The notes under the pieces: model-generated | The model's database searches: none | What the model was told of the DNA's origin: nothing | Seen by the model: only the letters and a program-made list of their open reading frames with translations | In this document: positions 13,901 to 26,477 of the stretch, one piece after another | Numbering within the stretch: the stretch's first letter is position 1 | Layout: the number at the start of each line of letters is the position of its first letter | Position numbers and translations under genes: made by a program | From: Lamellibrachia columna | Lineage: Eukaryota; Annelida; Polychaeta; Sabellida; Siboglinidae | Direction: 5' to 3' | Assembly (NCBI GenBank): GCA_963662155.1 | Contig: OY759265.1 | Coordinates: forward strand, 42,259,662-42,323,661 | Length of the DNA stretch: 64,000 bases

Positions 13901-16900
13901 TTAAACAGATCATCCGGGTTGTCCAGAGTAACTTTCTTCTCCCGGCCGTTCTCATCCACCAAACATTGAATTCGGCCATCTCGGGTGAAGGCTCGTTTCA
14001 CTATGCTGTCTTTCTTTACCTCACGCAGCATCTTGCTACGGAGAGAAGTCAGGTTGTTGTAGATAATGATCTTCGGTCCACTTGCATCCTTCAGCTTTTT
14101 CTTTGCCCTCATGATGTTCGATTTAACCTCTCGTCGCACCAATTTGCACACGATGGCCTTGGCTCGTCCCGGTATCCGATGGCTTGTGCTTATGTCGTTA
14201 CATGCGACATATACACCGATCTTCTTGCACATATCGATGACCATGCGGGAAGTATCCTCGGTTCTCCCTTTGCTTCCTCCTTGATTTTGTCGACTGGCTT
14301 TGGTTGATAGTCTTCTTGGCTCCCTTCTCCACTGCCGCTGCTACAGCCTCATCAGCGTCATTGTCAACACTGCCAACACTGTGGTCCATGATGTCGTTGT
14401 TTTTGTCACCACCTAGATATCGCGCCTCCATGCCTACTTACACACGGGCAACCAAGCGTGGTATGGCAGTTTATTGTTGACAATGTCGAGGACACAGGTA
14501 GTTACTGATGTCAACCACAGTTCACCTGTAATGTTTATTGCCTATTCGCCAATGGCGGGAAAAACAGTTCAGATACACATTCAGCAAGCTTCTCAAATGT
14601 CACAATTCGAATGTAGATCAACTGCTGTTGCTACATCACCTTCATCCCCGGCACTTCATGGTGCACTAATTGCAAGAACTCCCTGCATGCTGGCTGCTAA
14701 ACAGGAATCTTTGATGAAAAGTCATGTGATCTAGTTCAATCTATCTATCTATCTATCTATCAATCTATCTATCGCTCTCTCATATGTGTTTATGCTCCAA
14801 ACTTTCAAACCAACCCAACCACGTAGTCATGCGTCAACCCAACTATGTAGTCATGCGTCAACCCAACTGCCTAATTTTGACAAACTAACCATGCAAACAT
14901 ATAATCCTACCCAACCAAATATGATATACAATTTAACTGGTTACATATACCGACATGCTATTATTTATACTACTACTGACTGACTTGATATTGCAACAAC
15001 AACTAATAAAAATACTCATTTCAAAAACATGGAAAATACCAAAAGAATAAAATAATGTTTACCTGGTCATCTTCCATGTTGTTCTCCATGTTTTCTAACT
15101 GAAATCAATATCGAAAAAATATTAGTATAAATAATACCCATAAAAAGATAGACCATGCTGTCCGTGACACAAAAGGGATACCGTGTATTTTTGTAGTTTG
15201 AATTATCGTGAAATATGTCACATAGTCATGTGCACCCATTTCAGTCCTATTCCTTTTCCGTTACATCAGGCATATGCTGCTGTAAATCCAAAATCACATA
15301 TTATATGTAAATAAATTAGCTCACCAACCTAGAGAAACAAATACTTTTTTCAAAACATTGAAAATCGTGGTTCTGGTCGTTTCAAGTTACTCCACAATAA
15401 TTATAAATTGTCGTACGCTTCCTGAATTCAGAACTTACAGCATACATTAAATGCTTATTGTTAAACATAGATGCACTTATGTACTACCTTTTACACCCAT
15501 TCTGCATTTATTAGACCACTTTTACATAAGCTAAGTCTTTATTGTTAGTTCTGATTGTCTGGTAAATTTTGTGGAATCAATTGTTCTTCGTTATGGTACT
15601 ATGGTCAGAGTTATGTTGTCAAATCATCATTATGCATCAGGTATACATGGACATACACCAAGAGCAAATACTTTTGTATACAAATACCCATTTTGTTTAG
15701 TGAAAAGGTGAAATAAGTTATGGAAAAGCACTTCCCCATATTTAAGTAGGCTACGTGTCATAGTTTAGTCAATTTCCAAAAATTATATCGTGATGCATAC
15801 ATTATTTAAAATGCATTTTGGGAAGGAATCCATTGGACCATAGTTGAATGAAATTGAAGTTCATTCGACAATTTTACGTTACATTAAAACCTTCGTGACA
15901 TTAGCTCACATTTTGGGAAAATGACTTGTCAATGACATTTTGACGTCATTGTTCATTCTGAAAACATTGCTCAGCCAGTACTATCTGTGTAATTGTTATC
16001 GTAGTTTTTTATGTCAAAGGCCCTAGCTTTCTGATTAAACTATGTGTATGTAATGAGAGCCACATATTTTGCAGCATTCTGGTCATTTTTACTGGATACT
16101 CTCTCACAGTGATTATACTCTAATGATGTTAACTATCAACATATTTGTCAAGATCTACCAGGATGAGATTGTGTTGCCATTCATGACATTAATTTATGAT
16201 ATGTGAAGAGGTGGCATATTGTTGTTGTTGTTTGTGATGTTGCACTGTTGAATGCATTTCTAATTATGTTAAACGGCAGGCATGCATACTTGTGATAATT
16301 TGTAAACATGTCATGCATGTGTATGCAGGTCAAAAGCATTACATTATGAGCATTATAATTTTATTTGGTGTTGGGAGTTACTATACATGTAGCATGCAGA
16401 TAATGTTCCTTTATTTGCTATTCGTGTCCTGATTATGTGCTACACACACCTTTGCATAGAAATCCCAAATCCTCTCAGGTGTGAGGAACTCGCAGAAACG
16501 GATGCCATTCTCTACTGTCATAAAGAGCTTGACAAAGTCAGCTTGGTTGTTCTGTATGGCTGTCATCATGAGATCATCCAGTACTAGTTTACTTGGCTAA
16601 TGAAAATTAAAATAAAACATCTTTTACATTCTAGTTCTTATGCTTAGCAACAAACAATCACCATCTACAACAGCTCATGCAGACATATATTAAGAAACTG
16701 TTTCTTGTTAACACAGGCAGTATTTTTCCCGTACTCAAATTCAACGAGCGATAATTGGGAGTTTGTTTACAGGTCATGAATTAAACTGATGTACCAAACT
16801 CTCGCATACATTGTTAATTATATATTAGATAAAGTGATACATTTACATAAATAATATACATAAGGTAATATCTGACATAGCTGTAGTAAACGATTTCGGT

Positions 16901-19900
16901 AAAAAGGAATTAACAGCAGGATTTTAGCGTAAGTTGGTTTACACTGACTTCGTTGTTTTTTTTTTCACAGTGTTCTCCGTATTCGCTAGGTGGCAGGCTT
17001 TTTTTTGCTCGTGCAAGCTTAGTAGAAAAGACATAGTTAGCAAGTATATTAGCCTAAAGTGTTCTTTTGAACACAAAAACAGCCTTATTCATGGCTAACG
17101 TAGCAATCAGATTAAGTCTAAATTTTGTGATGGCGCCGTGCAAACGGCAGGTAAAGGCCACCAGGCATTTAATATGCAGCAGTTGTAGCAACTGGGTGGA
17201 CTTCGTCAAGTCCAGGTGTGAGAAGTCCTGGGCTGATGTTCAGGCGGATAGTTTTAGTTTTGAGTGTAAAGGATGTACGAGGATGAAGGAACTTGAGGTG
17301 GAGTTAGAACAGCTGAGGCTGCTCGTTGTGGCAATGGTGGGAAGGGAGCAGGTGGGTTATGCCAGTGGTTCTGATGGGGGGACAGTGGATAAAGCGGGGG
17401 AAGACGATGAGAGAGATGCTAGGGAGAGCTCACCTCAGCCTGGGAGGAGGTTGAGAGGATGTAAGGTGACAGGTCATAAGGAGACGCGTCGTAGGGAGAC
17501 AGGATGAAAGGAGACGAGAAGGAAAGAAATGGGAGGGAAGACAAATGGATCGAAGGAAAGGGGAGTGGGGGAGACAGTAGCCAAGGAGTTGGAGGGGAGG
17601 AGACGATAGTTAAGGCAATGGGAGTGAGGGAGATGGGAGGGAAGGTATCAGGAAGGAAGGCGACGGGAGCGCAAGTTAGCCAGGAGACGGGAGGGATAGG
17701 TGACATGTTGATGAGTGAGAGAGAGAGCCTGATAACAGTTTGCCACCAAGTGACAAGGCTGCATGACAGAATGTGATGGAGGGGATCCATCGGAACAGCT
17801 ATTCCGAGGCAGTGATAGAGGGGTGAGAAAGACAGCGAGGGTGTTTGTGGGGGAGTCAATAGTTAGGAAGACCGACAGAGTCTTAAACAAGGGAGATGAC
17901 GCTATAGTTTGCTTGCCTCGGGCCAAAATAGAGACGATAACTGAGAGGGTAGAAAACATCAGTGGCATGGTAGCATATCAAATATTTTTGGTAGTAAACA
18001 CTATTTAAACTAGAAGAGGGGTTACTTAGAGATGCCTCAAGCAGGACAAGAGGCCACTAGTACAGATAAACCAATAATAGAATGTCCGAAAAACATGTCT
18101 GATGCAGGTAATAGATGCGTGTGTTTAAATGCTAGGAGTATAGTAAATAAGAAAAACGAATTAAACATTATGGTAGAAGATATTGACCCTCACATAATTG
18201 GTATAACAGAATCATGGGCCAACACAGACATTACAGATGCTGAATTAGGATTAACAGGATACGTAATGTTTAGGAGAGATCGAATAGGAAGAAGGGGAGG
18301 GGGAGTTATTTTATATGTTAAAGAATCTATTCGGGCTTATGAAATAAAATTAGAAAGGGAAGCAGATTACGATGAAGCTGTTTGGTGCAAAATAGTTTCA
18401 GGAAATTCAAAATTAACTATTAGATTAGTTTACCGAAGTCCAAACATAAACGAAGAGGATAACACAAAAATACAAAATGCTATAAAGGAAGTTAGTAAAG
18501 GGGAATGTATCATAATGGGAGATTTTAACCATGGACACATACAATGGAAATCTCTAGAGAGTACAGGGGGTGAGGACCAACAATTTCTATTTTTAATTCA
18601 GGAGAGCTTCCTTACTCAGCTAGAACCAACCAGGGGAGAAAATGTATTAGATATAGTTTTATCATCACAAAAAGAATTAGAGGACAATGTAAAAATACAT
18701 GAACCATTGCGTAACAGTGACCACAATCAAATACATTTTTACATCAATGTAAAATCAGAAAGTAAAAATAAAAAGAAGGTAGATTGGAGAAGGAGAAACT
18801 TCCACAAAGATATGAGAAAATACTTAGCAAAGCTAGATTGGAATAACATGCTGATGAATAAGACCACAATTGAATGTTGGAATATTCTAAAATATGAAAT
18901 TGAGAGTATCATCGATAAATTTGTTCCCTTGAAAAAACTAGGAAAACAGTCTAGAAATAAACACTTGTCAAAAGAAGTTATTAGAAAAATAGTGTTTAAG
19001 CAAACTATGTGGAGGGTTTATAGGCGTACCAGAAAGGATGAAGACTATGCAAATTACACAGAGGCACTTAACCTAGCTACAACTCAAATTAGAAAATCTA
19101 AAAGAACCTTTGAAAAAAAATTGGCAGGTAATACAAAAAATTACAGAAAGAGTTTCTATGCTTATGTAAGGAGTAAACAGAAAGTTCGAGATAAGGTCGG
19201 ACCACTGGAAAACAACAGGTGAAACATAATTCAGACGGGTTTCAAATGGCAGAGGTCCTGAATGAGCATTTCAGCTAAGATTTTACCACAGAAGATATCA
19301 GCTCACTTCCAGTTCCATTTACTAAATTTGAGGGCAATAAATCAAAACATTTAGGGCAGTTATTTGTAACTCCTGAAATGATAGCAAACAAAATTAAGAA
19401 GATAAAATATAATAAATCACCTGGAGTTGATGGGATACCACCAAAACTGCTTAAGGAAATTGTTGAGCAAATTAGTACACCTCTTACAAAATTGTTTAAC
19501 TTGTCCCTTGAAGAAGGAATAGTTCCTTCAGAATGGAAAGAAGCATACATTACGCCACTATTTAAGAAGGGATCGAGGAACAAGCCAGAAAATTACAGAC
19601 CAGTGAGTTTAACATCAGTTGTATGTCAATTACTCGAAACATTAATTAGAGACCACATGGTGAAATTTCTTGTAAAACATAATTTAATAAATACATCTCA
19701 ACATGGGTTCCTAAAAGCAAGGTCATGTCCAACCAATCTCTTATGTTTTTTTGAAGAAATTACAAAGTGGGTAGATGACGGGTCACCAGTGGATGTTGTC
19801 TACTTAGATTTTCAGAAAGCTTTCGATAAAGTGCCACATCAAAGATTGTTACTTAAACTAAAAGCCCAAGGTATAGGTAATGATGTAATCAACTAGATAA

Positions 19901-20009
19901 AAACAGTGGCTTTCACACAGAAGACAGAGAGTAATAGTAGATGGTGAGATTTCAAACTGGAAATCTGATTTGAGTGGGGTACCACAGGGATCAGTATTAG
20001 GCCCTATAC

Positions 20010-20072
<63 letters not shown>

Positions 20073-23000
20073 TTAGAAGATGACATATCTAACAAAGTAC
20101 TAAAATTTGCAGATGACACAAAAGTATTCAGAAAGGTTACAAATGATACAGATAAACAAAGTTTACAGGATGATCTAGATAAATTAGTTAAATGGTAAAA
20201 AAAATGGCAAATGTTATTCAATTTTGGGAAGTGTAAATGTATACAGATAGGACACGGAAACATGGACGAAGAATATAAAATGGGGGATGCTGTACTAGGT
20301 AGAACCACACAAGAAAAGGACTGAGGAGTAATATTTAGTGCTGACATGAAAGTTTTAGAGCAATGCGGGATTGCTGCTTCAAAAGGAAATCAAATTATAG
20401 GGCTAATTAGGAGAATTATCATGTATAAGGAGAAACAGCTAATTGTACCCCTGTACAAAGCAATAGTTGGACCACATTTGGAATATTGTATTCAAGCATG
20501 GAGGCCGTATCTTAAAAAGGAAATAGACAAGCTAGAAAGAATACAACGAAGAGCAACTAAAATGATTCCAGAATTGAGAGACCTTAGTTACAAAAGTCGC
20601 TTATTACAATGCGGTTTGACAACACTAGAGACAAGGAGACTAAGAGGAGATAAATAGAAGTGTTTAAAATAGTGAATGGTTATGAGAATGTTGATAGGAA
20701 TATGTTCTTCAAACTTAAAGAAGGCAGTAGAACCAGAGGACACAAAGCAGCATTAGTTAAGGAGCAGTGTAGGTTGGACATGAGAAAGTACTCTTTCTCA
20801 CAGAGGGTGATAAATGAATGGAACAAACTGCCAAATGATTGTACTAGTATAGTAGTGTGAATATGTTTAAAAATAGAATTGACAGATATTTGGTAAGGGC
20901 AGGCTACACATAAATGAGAAAATTGTTGGACTCTCAATAAGCCAATGGTTTACTTGTCCACTTGCCATATGGAACTTGTTGTTTGGGATGGCAATCTTGT
21001 TAAATCTTGTTAAAAAAAACTCTACAAAGACACTCCAAGGTTGGTAAGAAAGAAAATTTGCAACCAAGGTATAAATGGTGTCCTCCGTAAAGGCTACATG
21101 ACTGTAATTGAATCGGAATTTCCTGAGAACTGTACAATCAAGCTTGTTCAACAAAGAACATTAATACCAGTCAGGTACTCTAGAAGAACCAGAGCAGTTA
21201 AACAGTGTCCAACTAAGAAGATCCAGAACAATCCAACCGAATTAATTAGTTGTATTTTCAGCCAACCAAACGAACTGTACATACAATCCTTCACAAATAA
21301 TATCAATTCCCCAATTGAACTGGTTACATATATCAACTTTCTATTTCTTATACAGCCAGGATAATTAATTTTATATTTTTGTTTCTCATAATTACAAAAT
21401 CAGACCAAATTCAAAATACTTGTTCCAAATCCATGGGAAAATGTAGAAAAATATATATTTTGTTTACCTGTTCGTCTTCCGTGTTGTTCTTGTTTTCAAA
21501 CTGAAATCAATATCGAGATGATTCGATTATAGTTATTATAAATATTCTGCTATTTAGAAATATATATTAAAATACAAATGATATACTGATTATGCACAAA
21601 TCATATCTGATATCAGTAGTCTTCATTATGATTAATTCAATTAACAAATCATCTTGACAAAATTCTGTTAGTGCCATTTTCACGGTTTCACATATCCACT
21701 GTTGAGGAAAAACCGCATTTGATATCAGAGAGGGTATTAGGGTTTATGTGAAGTATTTCCTGGGTCGTGATTCTCAAAAACTATCAACAAATTTGTACGG
21801 AGAACGGATTTGCCACCTGGTTTCAAATGTGGTCTAAATATGTGCTACCAAGCTTCAACAATTCATTTCGACCCCTCATAATACACAAACTTCCAATTGT
21901 GCATTTACTGAGAAAACAGTATATTTCAGTAGATCACTCACCAGGCTCTTGGCGGCGTCGAAGCGGTTCCACGCCAGTGCCAGTTTCAGCTGCATCATGT
22001 CAACACCACTGGTCTTGTTGACTAGACATATTTACAAACATAGTCTTCACAAAACGATCATAGTATCATGTTGAATAAGTATGTTTCGTGCAGCAAGAAT
22101 AGTTTAAACTACTCAGCAACGTGGCACCCAAATGTGAGCACAACATCTGTAGCATCAAATAACAAAACATATCTTCTTATCCATTCTTTATAGACTTTAC
22201 ATGACCATATTGTGCTCCGCGACGAACTTGCTTGTTGCTACACGGCATGCACGAAGGCAACAACACCACCGAGTCAGTGATAGCCGTATTCAATGACAAA
22301 CCGGTCCTGCAACTCACGTCTGACGACATAGGCCGCACCCACAACATTAGTTGGATATGAGAAAATACTCATTGTCGCAGAGGGTGATAAATGAATGGAA
22401 CAAGCTGTCAAATGATTGTGTTAATGCTAGTACAGTAAATATGTTTAAAAAATACAATTGACAGATAATTGATAAGGACGGGCTATACATAGATGAAATA
22501 GTTGTTGGATTCTTGATAATTTGGACTCTTGTCACATGGAACTTTCAGTTTTGGATGGCAATCTTGTTATATCTTGTTAAAGTATTGAATCTGAGTATGA
22601 CATGTAGGTATACCGCATTGTGCGATATACCGCTGCACCGGTACGTATTATGCCATTTACAACCAGTATTTTTCATTCTGTCGAACTGGTATTCCACATG
22701 GGAATGCTAATCTGCCACCAACAGTTTAAGGTTGAGTCGTAAAAACACATTCCACTATTACGAAGGCACCTTTATTTGACATTCGGTTGGTATTTCCTTT
22801 ACATACACGATGCCAAAATCGCTGTTTTAAAAGCGATGGTCGTTAATATTTCACATATCACACATGCCATGCTATTATGATTTGAAGACATAAAGTGGCA
22901 GTCGCTTTAATTGTTATTGTATTGTAATGTAATTGTATTTATGTTGTTGTGGAACCATGGCGTTTTGGCGTTGCCTTGGCGCTTGACTGAATCGATGATC

Positions 23001-26000
23001 GCCATCAGCTGCCAGCCGGCGTTGCAGGCTTACTCTCGAGTGCCAAATAAACGTATAGGCCAAATAAAAGTATAGGGTGGAAAATCGGTCAAATTTATTA
23101 ATAGTATAGTGCCGAATAACCGTATAGGATGGTACAGTGTTCAAAACAAATAATAGTACAGTGCGAAAAAGTCACTCGTGTATTTGTCTTTTTTAGCGCC
23201 AAAGCAATTTTTTTTACTCGACGTGAAGTAAATAATAATAATAATACTATTTTTCTATATCGCTAATTCCCGCATGGTGGATCGATGCGCTGTACAAGAA
23301 ATATAATAAAGGTGTCCCTAGAAAACTACGCGGATCGCGGGTTTTTTCTGCCGAATATGCGTAAACTTTGTGCACATTCTGGGCAAACCGCTGCCAGCCG
23401 GTTACAATCGATTTGAGGCGTTCCACACGGCGGCCATTTACGGTCGGTTTACGCGGTGATAAAGTCGTTTTAACTAATAATATACCATGTCGAGCTCCAC
23501 AGAACTAAGGATTCCGACCGAGCACTAGCAACAGGGAGTGAGAACGATTGCTCTCCTAAAATTATACCCTGCATAATTTGCCACGTTTATCGGAGAATAT
23601 AGGCTGGCACAAACGTTAAAATTTAATAATAGTATAGTGCCAAATAAGGTGCATATAGGGTGGCATTTTTCATGAATATAAATATGCATATAGGGACGTT
23701 TATTTGGCATTCAAGAGTAGGTTCGTAGGTGGCTACATCCATGTCGGTGGCTTGCGCAACCTGGACAGCATCGGCTGGCTGCTTTGTGTTAGATACGCTT
23801 TGAGCGGTCATACGGAGTGGATACCGCACTACATAAGAACGTACGTTTTAATGAAAGAATTGTCTTCGCACAGTAATTGCAGCGTTACTGAAGTTGGATT
23901 GGTGATGGAATAAACAGGTCTGCAAGGGTGTGAAGTGCAAAGCACTTTGAGAGGTAACATGGACAGGACACCGCACAATATAAGTTACTTTTATGCTTAC
24001 TAACCTTTCAGAATTGCCTGAAGAATGAGTTCATCAATTTCCCTGACAGAATCAGATGAGTCTAACTGTAACACATTCATGTGATCTTTCTTTTGAAGGC
24101 ACTTCATCACATATTGCACTGCTGTCTCCAATTCCTTCTTGGGGACTTCTTTCTTCAACATACCATCCACGTATTTCTGCAGGATCCTGTGGAATAAAAA
24201 TAGTATTGCTGCTAGAACATTTCCACTAATATTATTATGCAACCGTACAAAGCACAGTGGTAGTACTACACTGCACTGACAGACCTTTGGTCGGAGGAGA
24301 AGAAAAACAAGTTGATCAATCTTTGCTATAGGACAACATTATATAGGTGTGTTCATTTTTGCTTGCTGGTTCAAATATATCCGATGTACGCTAATTCGCT
24401 GTATTACTACTAAACCACTGGTGCCCCGCGTACACTGATTTTTAACTGTATTACTATTACATCACTGGTGTCCCACGTACACTGATTCGTGGTATCACTA
24501 CTACACCACTGGTGTCCCACGTACACTGATTCATTGAATCACTACTACACCACTGGTGTCCCACGTACACAGATTGTTTTGTATTACTATTACAACACTG
24601 ATGTCCCACGTACTGTTTCAACATTGTAACATTGTATCACCGCTGCATGACTGGTGTCCCATACATCCTGTAACATTGTGTCATCGCTACATGACTGGTG
24701 TCCTACACGTCCTGTAACATTGTGTCACCGCTGCATGACTGGTGTCCTAAACGTCCTGTAACATTGTGTCACCACTACATGACTGGTGTCCTACACGTCC
24801 TGTAACATTGTGTCACCGCTGCATGACTGGTGTCCTACACGTCCTGTAACATTGTGTCACCACTACATGACTGGTGTCCTACACGTCCTGTAACATTGTG
24901 TCACCGCTGCATGACAGGTGTCCTACTTACTGATCGTCAGATTCTTCCATAGACTTCTTGTATGCACGGGCAAGAATGTCAGCAACACGGCCAGATCCCT
25001 GAACACAACCAGAAGCCCATTGTCTACACTGTTATAACCAATAAGAAATAACAATATTATATCTAATTAGCAATGCGTATTCAAATTGCACGATGTAATG
25101 CAACTTGTGCCCGCTGAATTTTTATCATATGAGATACATGTAGACAGGTCACTTGAACCCTAAACCAAACCGTACAATCAGGGCAGAAATAATTGTAAAA
25201 TAGTCAAAGGAGAAGAACCTTCAACAAAGGCAAATATAACGATAGAAGGAAATACTCCCCAAACTTAGACTGGAATAATTTTATGAAGAACAAGAGAACA
25301 ACGAATGTTAGAACATCTTGAAAGATGGTATTGATGGCATTATTGAAGATGTTTTCCTTTGAAAAACAAGATACGCTGCCCAGGAAGGAACACATGTTAA
25401 AGTGTTAGTGATGTTAGGAGTCTATACGCATTCCGGACAAAATAACAAAGAGGTACTTTTAACATAGTTGCAAAATAAAACACTGAACAATAGGTGGATA
25501 ATATAAAAAGGAACACAATAACGTATATTTGCTTACACATTGAGTAAACAGAAAGTTTGCGACCAAGTCTGACTTCTAAACTATAATCATGGATATCACA
25601 TGGATTTCAGATGGCACTGGTGTTATGGCTCAGAGTTTAATGATTATGGACGACACTTCATCTTAAGGGGCTAAATTATATCACTTGGGGCAGTAAACGG
25701 AAACTCCTTAAAATAAAAGAAGATGAAGGTTAATAATTCTACTGGAGTTCATGGGATTCCACCAGGCACCAAAATCATGCAAGGAAACATTAGAGTAAAT
25801 TAGTGCACCACCCACTCAGAAAGCTATCAACTTTTCACTGAAAGAGGGATTAGTACTTCTAAAATTGAAATAAATATCGAACATTGCACCCTTATTTATA
25901 AATTGTTTGATGAACAAGCCAGAAGACCCGCGTACTTAACAGTACACACAAGTTACTAGAAACGTTAAATTTGTTTATGGCGGACGTCTTATTAATGAAA

Positions 26001-26244
26001 CCATAATAAATCTCAACATGGGTTCCTAAAAACTAAGTCGTGCCTAAGGAATGCAAGTAGACAAAGCTCAACATTACAATGCAGGTAGATAAAGGTCAAT
26101 AGTATTTGATAAAGAGCCATATCAAAGATGTTTACTAAACTAAGAGAGGCAAAGAGACAGAGAGACAGAGGATATAATTAATGTAGAGATTTCAAATTAG
26201 ATTTGACAGAGAGGTACGACAGTGGCTAATATCAAGACACACAC

Positions 26245-26327
<83 letters not shown>

Positions 26328-26381
26328 TAATTAGATATATATATATATTATACATATATATGTGTGTGTGTGTATATATAC

Positions 26382-26477
<96 letters not shown>

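Larger units (their letters stand above)
10295..14460 (-). mobile_element. Non-LTR retrotransposon (LINE), near full length, decayed
   Basis: It has two ORF relics in the right order, a 3' UTR with AATAAA, and a (TTTGA)n-type tail (GAACTGATTTGATTTGATTT on the minus strand) at 10295-10325. It is oriented with the TRPM gene in the intron between microexons B and C. The clade is probably L2/Crack- or Jockey-like, judged only from the ORF2 motifs. The 5' boundary near 14460 is a guess. Confidence 0.8.
17040..21020 (+). mobile_element. CR1-type LINE, copy 1, near full length, dead
   Basis: ORF1 and ORF2 relics, a 3' UTR, and a terminal ATCTTGTTAAATCTTGTTAA repeat typical of CR1-like 3' ends. It is antisense to TRPM, in the intron between exon 10 and microexon A. 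Copy 2 at 56206-59208 is highly similar over the shared part. The 5' end is uncertain. Confidence 0.85.

Noticed and set aside
24384..24930. CRISPR-like array
   Set aside because: The 44-bp units repeat head to tail without unique spacers, in an animal intron.
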